Shown here one piece after another: positions 1 to 11,848 of a stretch of DNA of 64,000 nt. The stretch is from the NCBI RefSeq assembly GCF_010015445.1, contig NC_053116.1, positions 3,198,068 through 3,262,067 of the forward strand. Direction: 5' to 3'. This stretch comes from Perca fluviatilis (lineage: Eukaryota; Chordata; Actinopteri; Perciformes; Percidae). Position 1 is the first letter of the stretch. Each line of letters begins with the position of its first letter. The notes under the pieces are model-generated. The model saw only the letters and a program-made list of their open reading frames with translations. It did not search any database and had not been told where the DNA came from. The translations under genes and the position numbers were made by a program.

Positions 1-21
1 GACTGGGCAGCGGGCCCCTCC

Positions 22-73
<52 letters not shown>

Positions 74-793
74 GTAGCCTGACTCTGTCCCTCCGTTGCG
101 GGGCAGCGGGCCCCTCCCGCATCACTCTCTCTGTCCCCTGACTGCAGCTGGATCTCTCTCCTCTCTGTCTCATCCTCTCGGAGCTACCAAACTCAACTGT
201 TAAACTACTACTACTGTCAAAGAGAACGTGTTGTCTCAGGCTTTTATACAAGCTGATGGACGTTAACATTAGAGCTGGCCTGTTAGCTTACGTTACAAGG
301 CTCGTTGGCTGCGCTGTTTCTTACCTTGCTCTACGTTGACTTTAGGCTATTAGTTCTAGCTTCACCGTCACCACCTTTTTTTAAATAATTGTTTAGAAAA
401 TCTCTAAGGCCTCTATTTTCTTCTTCTCTTTTCTTTCCTTTCCTTTTCTGAGCACCGGACTTGTGCTGACCGGACATTTTGAGCGTACTGAACTTCAAAT
501 CTAGCCTACTGACAACTTCAAATTTTGATCAGTGGCCAAACCATTTTCGTGTGGGGGGGATGGGGGAGGGGGGGGGGTTGACCACTATTACAAGGACAAT
601 TAGGAAGAAAACAACTAAAAAGCTTTTATGTAACTGAAATATTACATATTTTTTTCCACAAAAAGGTCTATTTTAATTATTATTTTTTAAATTATTCCAT
701 CATTTAATGAGGGCCCAGTTCTGGGCCCCCCCTACCGTGGGCCCGGGACAACAGACCCGTTTGTCCCCCCCTATCGGCGGGCGTGGCCACATG
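1..793 (-). mobile_element. hAT transposon 5' part, ZMYM1-like (copy 1, inverted)
   Basis: This stretch is the reverse complement of 16064-16870. Shared landmarks are the GC-rich terminal segment near 710-790 (gggcccgggacaacagacc), a start codon at 477-475 read leftward with the basic N-terminus MSGQHKSG, and a second exon near 190 with the words GAGTTTGGTAGCTCC in reverse. The basic N-terminus followed by a short exon matches the 5' end of the hAT transposases related to ZMYM1 in fish, recalled from the family rather than searched. No transposase core is present, so it is a 5' fragment. The left end of the window cuts it inside a CT repeat. Confidence 0.6.
26..71. repeat. (CT)n microsatellite
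   Basis: An uninterrupted CT dinucleotide run. It lies inside the hAT fragment, beyond the point where the opposite copy instead carries a long (CA) run. Confidence 0.95.
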
Positions 794-1523
794 GGACCAT
801 TTCTGTGACTTTTAGGTAGGTAGGTAATTGTGTTAAGTCAGTTTATGCTTTTAAAGTGTTTTTAAATACTGAGATGTATATTTTGCAGCAGTTTGTTGCT
901 GGCCTGACTGATGTCCGCTTGGGCCTGGAGGCGAGTGATGAATTCCCTCTTAGCCTACTCAGTACATTTTAGTGAAGGTATGTAACTTAAAGTAGCAAGT
1001 CTGGTATGATCACTACCTGAGTATATGTTATCACCTGTTGACCACTGCTTTTAAACTTGTCATTAATGTAATCTTCTGTCTGAATTGTAGGTGGTCAGCT
1101 GCTGTTTTGCCTTAGTTTAGTTGTTTTGGGATTTTAAGCATTTTAGTACAGCTATGTTAGTTCCCCCAGGACACCCCTGTTTGGTTTGCTTGTGTTTTAG
1201 GTTTGCTTGTGTTTTAGGTTATCAAGTGGTTTATTGTTTTCTTTATTTTGTTACTTTGCTTTGCAGTGGAGCTAGTAGCCAGCTTGTGGTGGAGACTAGG
1301 CACGTTAGTGTGGTTCCCTTCACAGATTGTAGTGATAACGGCACGGTGACACGATTTGTGGTTGCAGTGAGCACATGCGGTGGGGAAGTTGGTGTACCCC
1401 CGGCACACACCCTTAGTAGACTGTCTCTCCACAGCTGGCCTCTGCCCACTTTCTCCCCCCTTTACTTTGATAATTTAAGCCATAACTTGGAGTGTATCTG
1501 TTTTAAAAAGAAATAACCTGATT

Positions 1524-1524
<1 letters not shown>
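794..1524. other. No gene recognised
   Basis: Intergenic sequence. A 131-codon open frame at 1121-1516 has no domain or motif I recognise and a low-complexity aromatic/cysteine-rich N-terminus, so I do not call it a gene. An imperfect short duplication (gtttgcttgtgttttaggtt) sits near 1186-1220. Confidence 0.5.

Positions 1525-1591
<67 letters not shown>
1525..1591. repeat. (ATCT)n microsatellite
   Basis: About sixteen uninterrupted tetranucleotide units. A run like this often follows the 3' end of a non-LTR retrotransposon in fish, but the preceding bases show no clear tail. Confidence 0.95.
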
Positions 1592-1592
<1 letters not shown>

Positions 1593-2241
1593 TACAGGCA
1601 CTTCCAGTCATAAATTATCCATTAATAAATTAATATTTCTTTTGTAACCATATCTGTCTTACTTCAGTTAGTGAACCTGTTTAGCCTTTTGTGTAACTGG
1701 GGTGCTTGTTGAAGTAGAAATAAACATATCTTGGGGTGGAAGTCCCCAGGTGGCGTTGTCAGCACAGATGTTCACAAGTCATTTTTTGGAAGTCCAAGTT
1801 GAGTCTCAAGTCTTTGAGCTTGAGTTCAAGTCAAGTCTCAAGTCTTTTGCCACGAGTCCAAGGGCGTTTCTCAATACCAAGAATGCAAACTACGGACTTG
1901 TGTTCTTGAGGAGAACGTTCTTGCTGGTTGTTCTTGGAAGAATTAACTCGCAAGTTCACAAGCACAGAAAACACTGTTAACAGTTTGAGACGATGTGTTC
2001 TTCCTGTTATTGCTCAACACTCCCAGCACAGAGGCTACCTGCAGGGCTCCAAAATACCAGCTAGAAATAAAAACCACAACAATATAACTACTTTGTATTA
2101 AAACAATCTCCGGACAAGAAAACCTCATAATGCTACAACTATTGCAATAACATTGAAAAATAAAACTAATTGAGCTTTAATTTTATTGTTTATGGTTTAG
2201 CTCAAACACCCCTTACTTGTTCAAAAGAGTGGAACGCGATC
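1592..2241. other. Intergenic with a CAAGTC-rich segment
   Basis: Positions 1778-1860 repeat the words caagtc, gagtc and tcaagtct, a composition seen in degenerate fish DNA-transposon interiors. No coding potential is evident, and the family is not assigned. Confidence 0.4.
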
Positions 2242-3183
2242 CTATTAGAACGTGATACCCTCACGTTATTTTGAAGATTGGGGTCACGTTTTTTATACTA
2301 ATGTATTTCAATGAGAAGCATCTTATGTAATCACAGCACGAAACTTTCTGCCAGTCGGGCTGCAGCAGAGAAGCTGGATACAGCTTTGATATTATTGGTA
2401 TTTTTAGCCCAATAACCGCTGTTTTAATCAACATTTATTCACCAGATCTTATCACGGTTTATATGTATTTCTTTTAATGTTATTATTTCGGTCTATTTCG
2501 GCCAGGGAAGCTGGATTGCTTTGATGTTTATTGATATTTTTAAAACTATAACGCTACATCTTTCAACATGTATTTAGCTGTTATCATGGCATGCATTTCT
2601 TTATTTTAATAATATTATTTCGGTCTTATTACCGGGTAAATATTACAGTAAATAAGACAGAACAATAGGCTACGATATGAGCGAGCTGGGCGCATTCAAA
2701 GCCGATGTCCCACGATGCAATGCGGGCATTCATTCACAGAATCAGACAGCGATCAGCGGGTCTATAACGCCTGCATCACTTCAATGTAGCTACGTTAGGG
2801 ATCATGTAGAGCGTTGTTATAGCGACTACAACAACGACGGGGTGATCAGGACCCCGACGCCAATCTTCTTTCAGCGGATCGATTGATAGCTCTCCTCCAG
2901 AGGGAACAGTACTGCGTCCATGGCAACGCTCTGCTATGCATGGCAACGGTGTGTTATACTTAGCAACGGTCTGTTATCAAGAAAATAAAAGACCGTATTC
3001 TACATTAGAATTCAAGCAAGCCATGTAATAAATATAATATATATAATCAGTGGTTTTGTCACCAGCAACAACATGTTGCTCAGTTATGTTCCAGTAAGTT
3101 ATGCACCGTTTAAAAAAATCAGCTGAAGACTCCGGAAGTGACGTCGTAATTACCGCTCGGCGGGTAGAAAAGATACAAATACA
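2242..3183. repeat. Long palindromic element, outer part of left arm
   Basis: This segment is matched in reverse complement by about 12355-13288. It starts at ctattagaacgtgatacc (2242), and the mirror-image end lies at 13288. Together with 9728-10226 it forms a left arm of about 1.44 kb, equal in length to the right arm. Near 2915-2975 are three variants of a tggcaacg-ctgttat unit. The arm is cut at 3183 by an L1-like LINE. No transposase is seen in the arm, so it may be a foldback or long-TIR DNA transposon. The superfamily is not assigned, and no clear duplication flanks the outer ends. Confidence 0.8.
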
Positions 3184-3438
3184 GGGGGGTTGCGCAAGAT
3201 GGCGACCGTGGTGGTTGACATGTGCTAAGCTCTGCAACACTAGCTGAGTACTTATGCTTTACGATAAGGCTAATTATTTTGCAACTTGCTGAACTATCAG
3301 ATTTTGAAACGACGAACCGACAAGTAAGGGTTAGCTACCAACATAAGAACTTTGACGGCCAGAAACAACCCTTTATTGACGACACGTGCAAAACCGATAT
3401 AGCATTCCAAGCTAACAACACGAGACTCGTGAACCACA

Positions 3439-5469
3439 ATGGCAAAGAGAGACGCAAAAAAAGGCATAAAAGGAGGTAGGGCTGGGCGATATATCGATAT
3501 AAACAAATATATCGATATATTTTTAAATGAGATATGGAATTAGACCATATCGCATATATCGATATAGTTCAAATGTGATCCTTGCTCCCATAGATATGTC
3601 GCCGTGAGGTTCTAAACATACGTCAAAACCCGCCGCCATCTTGGAACAGGGGTCCGAAGCATTCAGATCAACGCTAAAGATGCCGGACTTTTGTACTGCG
3701 CTTAATTATGTTCGATAGAGGAAATGAAAAGAACAAACAGCATGGATAACATTTAACAGGTGACAATGTGTTTTATGATTATATATGCCGCCTTCGACCA
3801 GCACCATCTCAGCCCGGCAGCGGAGGCGGAGAGCCCGTGGCGGCCGCAGCGTTCTCCTCTCCCCGGGCAAAAACACAGCTTCGCTTCGCTGCTGCGCCGG
3901 TCCCCCGCTGATCCAGATCGGACCAGCCAAATACAGAGTTGTGACCGGTAGGATCTTACACGTAGTCCAGGAGCCGAACTGTATGTCGATATCGGCGGAA
4001 AGTTCCACTAAGTTTGCCGCGGCAGGCGGACTCAAAGAAGCTACAGCCGGGGCAGCGACCGTCTGCGGCTGCAGGATCTGGAGCTCAGTGCCCGTTAAAA
4101 TTACATGTAACGCTTAAATACATCCAGAAATAAATAGTGGAGGAATGAGCCTGGACATTTCAGTCTGTTTAAACTTCACCTTGAAGCAGAAACTCTTAGT
4201 TCAGAAGGGTGAAGTTTCCGTTTGGACTCAGATCTGTGAACCGATCATAATAAATTTCTTTGTTTTGTAGTCGATAGTTCATCTTTTAGTTTACTTAAGT
4301 GGAAGCAGTATCAAGTGGAAGAATGGGACTATAACCTAGGTTTACAGACATGAGGCATTACATTTTGAACAAAGTAGATTATATTAATATCAAAAGCTTA
4401 ATTGACCTTTGGAACGAATCACAAATAGCCTATGGAGCTTTGATTTCAAAAAAGTTACTCCTGTTATACAGTATTTAGGTTTACATTTTATTGTTATTTG
4501 AACAGCTGAGCATTTAATCATGAACCAGGTGAAGAAACCGGTTTATTATTTATTTGATTTTGCAACTGTTTCTATGAAACTACTTGTGACATGTCATATT
4601 TGATTTGGGCTTTGACTGAACATTTGCTCTCACTTCGCGGAAAAAATATCGGGATATATATCGTATATCGATATTCAGCCAAAATATATCGGGATATGAC
4701 TTTTGGTCCATATCGCCCAGCCCTAAAAGGAGGACTGATAATGGATGTGGACCCGGATGACAACTTTTTAGGTTTGTGTTCGCCTCTTCCAGACACTCCA
4801 ATTAATAGTCCAAACCCAAAGAAAGTATGTGCTAGCAAGAACGAGGTCTCTAACGCCGACATTCTTAAAGCCATTTTTGAGCTGAAGGAGCGCTTTTCCG
4901 CCTTTGAACAACGGATAAATAACAACTCCGCAGACATCACCTTGGTTAAAGAAGAAGTGAAAGGCCTGGGTTTTCAAGCAAAGGAGACGGAAGACAAGGT
5001 GAAAAAGCTAGATAAGAGCATTGAAGAACTAAAAGAGAAAACTGAAGAAGGCGAGCGTTACAGCAGAAGATGGAATCTGCGACTCCTCAACCTTCCTGAA
5101 AAGGTGAACGAAAATGTAAGAGAAGAAGTTATGAAGATACTGAGTCAGATCACACCTGATGATAAAAGCAAGCTTGGTTTCTTGATCGACACAGTACACA
5201 GAGTTGGGCGCCCCAGAGATGATAAGACACCGCGTCCAATTATTATCCAGTTCAACATGCGTACCTTTAGGTACAAGATTTGGAAGGACTCGCGCAATGC
5301 TGAAATTATGAAGAATCTGAATCTCCGTGTCGCCGAGGATCTGACCCGCTCCGAGAGAGAATGCAGAAATAAACTGTGGCCCCTGGTCGAGCAAGCTCGT
5401 AAGGACGGAAAGAAGACCAGATGGCAAGGACCAGTCGCCTTCATCGATGGGGTGAAATTTGTTGCATAA
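3439..5469 (+). pseudogene. LINE ORF1 (RNA-binding chaperone type), split by a hAT
   Basis: ORF1 starts with ATG at 3439, runs to 3476, and resumes at 4734 after the hAT element plus its 8-bp duplication. Removing these restores one frame of 257 codons ending at 5469. Residues about 55-120 form a charged heptad-rich coiled coil. Residues about 124-212 fit the RRM-like core (RRWNLRLLNLPE start), followed by a basic C-terminal domain to 257. This is the order seen in L1-type ORF1 proteins, which trimerise and bind the element's RNA. A downstream ATG at 4741 would still give a nearly complete protein of 242 residues. It is cis-linked to the ORF2 that follows. Confidence 0.85.
3477..4725. mobile_element. 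Non-autonomous hAT element inside LINE ORF1
   Basis: Terminal inverted repeats tagggctgggcgatat and its complement close both ends. An 8-bp direct repeat, aaaggagg, flanks them at 3469-3476 and 4726-4733. Eight base pairs is the hAT-superfamily target size. The 1249-bp interior has no transposase. Short open frames at 3785-4117 resemble nothing I know. Near each end there are clustered atatcgatat motifs. This is the youngest layer of its nest, since it sits in a LINE that sits in a palindromic element. Confidence 0.93.
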
Positions 5470-5743
5470 AATCTTCACCAAGTGTAACCGTCTAGATATG
5501 ATAACCAGGCAAGTAAATGTTTGACAAGTGGACAATTAAATAATATAACGTTAATAAGGCCTTAAGACAGGTCAATATTTTGTTTTTTGGTACTCCCAGT
5601 GTTCAGGGTATTTCTAATAACTACCAAAGGTTAAGGGTTCCTACTAGCTCTTATCTTCTGTTCACCTTGTTTGTAGGCATCAAACCGTTTTTTTAGTTTT
5701 TTACCCTTTTACTTTATTTATTTATACATACGGTACTGGTTGT

Positions 5744-8700
5744 ATGGCAAACAATACTTTCATTAACCTTAAAGTTATTTCTTTAAATGTCAAAGGCATA
5801 CGAAACGTTTCTAAAAGGAAGGCTATTTTTCTATTCTGTAGACGCTCTAATGCAGATTTAATTTTTCTACAAGAGACTCACTCATGTGATGATGATAGGA
5901 AATTCTGGAGAAGTCAATGGGGGGATCAGATTTACTTAAGTCATGCTTCTAATCACTCAGCAGGAGTAGCTATTTTGTTCAACAAATTTAAAGGTGATGT
6001 GTTAGAATCCCACCTTTCTAAAGAGGGTAGATGGATTATCTTAGAGTAAATAATGTGATTCTGGTGTTAAATAATGTATATGGACATAATAACAATGCTT
6101 TGGCAAAAAACATGTTTTCTCAACTAGCAGGAGAGTTAAAAAACTTGAAAGAGAAATACAAAGATGCTCATTTAATTATCGGTGGTGATTTAAATGATAC
6201 AGCAGATGATCAAATGGATAGATTACCAGCAAGGATTTCCCCTAACTCAAAATTTAAAACTATATCTTATTTATGTGAACAACTTAATGTTATTGATGTC
6301 TGGCGTTATTTGCATCCTCATCAAAAAGAATATACATGGAGCAATGTTAGTGGTTCTTTACAATCTCGAATTGATCTATGGTTACTATCCTCCTTTACTT
6401 TACAATTTGTTTCGGAAACATTACATAGCTACGCCCCTTTTTCAGATCACAAAGTGATAGTCGTCACTTTTGCTAATCCACAAGAACAAACCAGGAAATC
6501 TCGTGGTTTCTGGAAGTTTAACTGTAATCTATTGAATGATGAAGCCTTCTGTAAGTCAGTGGAAGCTATTGCATCTGATATCTTTTCGTGCATTGACCTT
6601 AATAATGTTCAAAAATGGGAGTTTTTTAAATTTAAAATCAGAGAAATGACCATTAAATATAGTAAGGAATTGAAAAAACGTAACACTATTAGAGAACTTG
6701 AAACTATGACAGAACTGAACTCCTTATTAAATAAAGGAAATCTTACTGAAGAGGAAGACTTAAAACTGTCAAGTCTGAAGGAAGAGGTTGACCAATTGTA
6801 CATAAATATGACCAAAGGAGCCTTTATACGCTCTAGAGCAAAGTGGTTGGAGGAAGGTGAGAGAAATACAAGCTACTTCTTTGCACTGGAAAAAAGAAAT
6901 TTTAAGAGAAATATTATTACTTCTTTAAAAATAGATAATTCTATAAATTCCAATCCGTCTGATATAGCAAATTATACCTCTTTTCTATTCTGTTCTATAC
7001 TGCTCCCATTATAACCAAACAGAGGATGAGAAATTTATAAATAAAATTAGAAAATTTATCCCTCAAATTTCTAATGATTTTAAATCAGATTGTGATAAAC
7101 CTATTTCAAAACTTGAAATTCTTGAAGCTGTAAATAAAATGAAAAAAGGTAAATCTCCAGGAATGGATGGTCTTCCTGTTGAATTTTATAGATGTTTTTG
7201 GAATATAATTGAAACTCCATTTTTTAACATGTTAAATGATTGTATTGATAGTGAGGATATGACTACTACTATGAAGCAAGGTGTAATAACACTGCTCCCC
7301 AAACCAGATAAAGACCATCTTCTGTTAGAGAATTGGAGACCTATAACGTTGCTAAATGTAGATTATAAAATACTTTCACTAATTTTTGCCAGACGTTTAA
7401 AAAAAGGTTTTAGTCAAATCATAAATGAAACTCAAACTGGCTTTATGGCTAATCGACATATAAGTTGTAACATTAGGCTGATTCTTGACTTAATAGATTA
7501 TTCTGAATATGTGGAATCTGATGCTGTAATATTATCGTTGGATTTTTATAAGGCATTTGACACAGTAGAGCACCAATTCTTATTTAGGTCACTTCAATCC
7601 TTTGGTTTCGGGGAAAAATGTATCTCCGGTGTTAAAATGCTTTATAAAAACATCAGTAGCTGTGTCATGCTATATCCGAATACCACCCAAAGTTTCTCAG
7701 TTTATAGATCAGTCCGCCAAGGTTGCCCTTGTTCTCCATTTCTGTTTCTCATTGTTGAAATGCTTTCAATACATATTTTACACTGTAATGATTTACAAGG
7801 ATTAAGGATTTTTGAAAGAGAGATCAAAATTTCTCAATTAGCAGATGACACAGTTCTTTTTTTAAAGGATAAACAACAAATTGGAAACTCACTTAAAGAA
7901 ATACAGTCCTTTTCTCTGGCATCGGGTTTAAGACTTAATGTTTCGAAATGTAAAATTTTATGTCTGTACAACACTGATGACACTCTTATGTATGATATAC
8001 CAGTGAAATCCAGTATTAAATATCTTGGAATTCAGATCTCTAAAGATCTAAAGGAACGACGAGAAGAATTTCAAGCCCAAAATACAAAAAACTAAAAATA
8101 TATTTAATATGTGGCTTCAGAGAGATCTGTCCATGTTAGGTAGAGTTCTTCTGAGTAAAGCGGACGGTATCTCTAGATTTATTTACCCTATCCAATCTTT
8201 GTTTATCCATCAATCCCTTTGTAAAGAAATAAATAACATTTTAATAAATTTTATTTGGAAAAACAAATGCCATCTTTTAAAAAAGGAGATTTTAGCAGCC
8301 CCGAGAAATGTAGGTGGCATGGAAGTAATAGACTTTATGGATATGATCAATACCTTTAGAATTAAATGGATAAAAGAATGTTTAAAAGCTTCAAATTCCC
8401 TTTGGTTCTTTATTCCACAGACCATTTTTGGAAAAATGGGTGGCCTCCAATTTATACTACAATGCAGTTATAATGAAATTAAGTTATCACAAAAGTTATC
8501 TAAATTTCATCAACAGGTTAACGCTGCAAAATTATGTTTTATACACAACTTTTCTCCACACAGAACTATTTTATGGAACAATGAGTTCATAACCAGAAAG
8601 AATAAATCGTTATATTTACAACATTGGGTTGATAAGAATATAATTTTTCTTGCAGACTTACAAAATAATGAAACTCAACTTCTTAGTTATGAGGAATTTC

Positions 8701-9421
8701 TTAGATCTAAAATTTTTCCTATCACCCACAAAGAATACCAAATGGTAATAAATGCTATACCTAGTGGAATTCTTCAACTAATGAAATGTCACTCTGAGAG
8801 ACCAAATCTGCAAGAATTAGATCCGAACCTCTTTGTTAATGGAATAAATATTAAAAGTCATAAATGTACAAATAAACATATAAGGAATTACTTTTATAGC
8901 AAAAGGAAAATCTCTCCACAGGAAAATTTGTTTGGAACTCTTTATATTCTAACATTCACTGGAAATCAACATGGCTTCTACCATACAAATTTGTTATCCC
9001 AAACAAAATGAAAGAATTACATTTTAAAATATTGCATAATATTTATCCCACGAACAAATTTGTTTCAAGATTTGTGGCTGTGGATAATAAATGTGAATTT
9101 TGTAAAATTGAAGAAGAAACTATTATACATCTATTCTGGGAGTGTCAATATACTATGGTGTTCTGGAAAAAAGTTGAAAATTATTTAAATATTCAACAGA
9201 ACCATGAAATTAAATTGGAAGCAAAAGATGTTATTTTTAATTACGACAACAAAAACAAAACATTACACAAAATTGTCAACATTTTGATTCTAAAGGGTAA
9301 GTTTCATATCCATAAAGCAAAATTTTCTAAATCTCGACCAGCCTTTGCTCATTTCAGAATTGAATTCCGGAAATTTATTTATATAGCTGATCTACTACAA
9401 GAATTTTTTAAGGAAGTGTGA
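5744..9421 (+). pseudogene. LINE ORF2: AP endonuclease and reverse transcriptase, frameshifted
   Basis: ORF2 begins MANNTFINLKVISLNVKG at 5744. The endonuclease covers roughly 5770-6480, with LQETHS, GGDLND, SRIDLWL and the SDHKV signature. The reverse transcriptase lies about 7130-8060, with KGKSPGMDGLP, LLPKPDKD, SLDFYKAFDT, RQGCPCSPF and the catalytic LADDT. A C-terminal Cys/His knuckle (CEFCKIEEETIIHLFWEC) is at about 9085-9155. The frame changes near 6040, 6985, 8090 and 9008, so no full protein can be made. The protein would nick the target and copy the element's RNA. Confidence 0.92.
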
Positions 9422-9711
9422 TCGATAGCCTAGATTCCTTCTTCATATTGCCATTATACTGTTTTTTTTTTATGTATATTTTTTATTTATTTTTTTCTCT
9501 ATGTATTAAGTGCATATTTCAATTTTATATATACACATATCTTATTTTTATATTTTTATTTTATTGCTATTTGTCATTATTTTATCCAAATTTGTGCTAT
9601 TCCTTGGATGTAAAGATTTATTTTCGTATATGATGCCATATTGTTAAAAAAAAAAATGTATAACTTGTTTCTTTTGTAAAAATTTACAAATAAAAAAATA
9701 AAAAATAAAAA
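9422..9711 (+). other. LINE 3' region and A-rich tail
   Basis: AT-rich untranslated sequence ending in aaataaaaaaataaaaaata and an A run directly before the downstream copy of the target duplication. Polypurine/AT composition and the tail set the strand of the LINE as plus. Confidence 0.85.
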
Positions 9712-10226
9712 AAAAGATACAAATACATAATATTCGTAATATTGATGTTTTTGTCTAACGTTGTATTTGAGGAGTTAAACAATAAACATAGCAATAATAA
9801 TAAAATACAGTTTCATGTATTTGTCTCATGTACTGTGTTCTCAGCCGGCCGGCGGGCGGCATCAATCTGAAACGGAACGAAGCCGAACACGTCCTCCCAC
9901 CCACCCCGGAAGAACTACAAGTGAACCAGCTTTGTAACAGATTCTGGGCCGCGTCTATAGTGGGAGTTGTAGTTTTTAAATATATTGGTATATTTCTCAT
10001 ATGTAGAAGTTGGTAGTGTAGAAGTTTGGATACACCCTGTTTTTTTTTGGGATGGGGAACACACTGGTGTCATCAGATTTTAAAAATCGAATCGTTAAAC
10101 AGGTGAAAATAGCTTATTACCATATTTGACAGTGCTTACAGTGGGTAAACTTTGGTGACCATCTCTACATGATAGCTAAGGTCCAGAGCTTTTTTATGTG
10201 TGTTGCACCTTCTGTTGCTAAATGAC
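9712..10226. repeat. Long palindromic element, inner part of left arm
   Basis: This is the reverse complement of 11849-12355, continuing the left arm after the LINE insertion. It includes the block ggaacgaagccgaacacgtc, mirrored at 12190-12210. The arm ends at ...gctaaatgac (10226), and the right arm begins with gtcatttagc (11849). Confidence 0.85.
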
Positions 10227-10283
10227 ATCAGCTGAAGACTCCGGAAGTGACGTAGTAATTACCGCTCGGCGGATAGAAAAGAT
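10227..10283. repeat. Third partial copy of an arm segment
   Basis: This repeats, in the same direction, the left-arm stretch at 3118-3173 (atcagctgaagactccgga ... gaaaagat). It sits immediately inside the left arm, so the arm end is followed by an extra 57-bp copy of an internal arm piece. Confidence 0.8.
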
Positions 10284-10990
10284 TGCTGCACGTAAAAAAA
10301 TAAAACAAATTGCTGCACGTTGTACGTGAGAATTTATACAATAAAAATACCAATAATGAAAAAATTGTGTTTTATGCTAAGCACTTTGATTTGCCTTGTC
10401 GCAGAAAAATACTAAGCCTATATAAACAAACTACAGTTGAGTGTTTAGAACTACAGCCTAATGGCTTGGTGGACTAATGGGCATTTGTTTTGACTTGTAG
10501 GCTACTGTTGTGAGAAACAAAAAATAAAACTACTTACAAAGAGAAGCATTTTTCATTTTATTTTCCATGCAGTTATTTAAAAACGCAATTTTCTAAATTT
10601 GCAGTTGAAGAATGTATAGCAAAGACTAAAGGGGAAAAAAAACATAAGGATATTTATGTATGGGACTTAATTTGATTTAAATCACACTGTATTATTAGTA
10701 ACAATTTATGGTAGGCCTATCATTAATTATTATATTCAGAAGATGATCCTGATATCAATCAGCATGGTTACAGTACAGCTTGTAGCTATAACCTCTGTAG
10801 CCTTTACTGAGACTACCTTTTCAAAATTAAGAAGGGGCTAGTTTTAGGAAGCATTTTAAGCAGATTTTTGCTGAGGTTTTTGTTCACAGAGATGTATATA
10901 GCTTTGTATGGGTACGTGTACACAAACGTGTTTTGGCATTTTTGGCACACTTCTACCTCAGCCTACTGCACACAGACACAAGTACTTTTG
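10284..10990. other. Spacer between palindrome arms, no gene seen
   Basis: AT-rich sequence with no open frame of note and no recognised repeat. It forms the left half of the 1.6-kb loop between the arms. Confidence 0.5.
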
Positions 10991-11034
10991 CATATTCTGC
11001 TAAAATAGAGACCAGAATGTGGTGCCAAACCAAC

Positions 11035-11680
11035 AATCTCATTCAACCATTTCACAAAATGAGGAGTTGGTCGTGACATGGGTCAGAGGGTATCAGAGGT
11101 CATAAATGATGAACCAATCAATGGGCTCTGCTCCTACAGGCACCTTGGTGTGTATATGGACAACACCTTTGGCTGGAAGGCCCGTGTTGAAAGTGTGTCT
11201 TATCATTTAGAGCAGACACTCACAGTGAATCAGATGGTTTATGTTATACAAGGCTGCATTACAGAGCATTTTAATATGTCAGCAATATCTAAAAACATCT
11301 CATTTAAAGCTTACTTGTCAGGGGAGCACAGAGAATATGGTGTGATCAATCTTTATTCTCCATGCCAAGTAGCTCTATCCTCTGACAGAAGAAATGGGTA
11401 CCCTAATGTAAACTAAATAATTCTAAACTATAGCCCTAATTTGGACCTACCTCAATTCAAAGTTAAAATAATGTTGCTTGAGGCTGCAGGGGAATAGCTT
11501 CATGATATGATGCATATGGTTGTGTGTTGCACTGTTTGTGAAAGATGACCAATAGATTGTGGCTGTGTGATGTGCTTCAATCTGACTCCATATCACTTTG
11601 TTTATGTTTTTTATCGTAAGTATGTCATCTGTATGATGCAAATATCCTTCTGGGGATAATAAAGTATTGCTTGCAAAATG
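11035..11680 (+). mobile_element. LINE reverse-transcriptase C-terminal fragment
   Basis: The frame 11078-11416 contains SYRHLGVYMDNTFGWKARVESV, close to the YLGV-(x)-D-(x)-L-W-(x)-V segment just after the reverse-transcriptase palm in CR1/Rex-type fish LINEs. After that the match decays. The sequence ends with ctggggataataaagtattg (11646-11665), similar to the common fish LINE 3' end that reads gggattaataaagtatc. Only the last part of the element is present, with no catalytic residues. Confidence 0.55.
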
Positions 11681-11848
11681 GTCCCTATGATATGTGAAAA
11701 TTAAAACCTTGTCGTAGTACTATAGCAAACACATCGTTGGAAAGGTCTCAACCTGGAGAGTAACATATGTCAGTCTGAAGAGGATACATTATTCCTGCTT
11801 TGAAATATTGACCTCTGAACCTTGCACCCAGTACATCTTTGAAGGCTT

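Larger units (their letters stand above)
3184..9711 (+). mobile_element. L1-like LINE, full length but inactivated
   Basis: A non-LTR retrotransposon with a 5' region, ORF1, ORF2, an AT-rich 3' region and an A-rich tail ending near 9711. It is flanked by a 16-bp direct repeat, aaaagatacaaataca, at 3168-3183 and 9712-9727. Such a duplication is expected from target-primed integration. The matching position in the opposite arm of the palindrome (about 12360) has no insertion, so it serves as an empty site. A 1249-bp hAT interrupts ORF1, and ORF2 has several frameshifts, so the copy is dead. The ORF1 type and the AP-type endonuclease point to the L1/Tx1 group. Confidence 0.92.

Noticed and set aside
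1121..1516. 131-codon open frame on the plus strand
   Set aside because: No domain, signal or composition that supports a gene; flanked by repeats. I cannot tell it from chance.
3785..4117. 110-codon frame inside the hAT at 3477-4725
   Set aside because: No transposase or other motif; it does not reach known hAT features.
10227..11848. Polinton (Maverick) reading of the long-armed palindrome
   Set aside because: No integrase, polymerase B, protease, ATPase or capsid frame is present between the arms.
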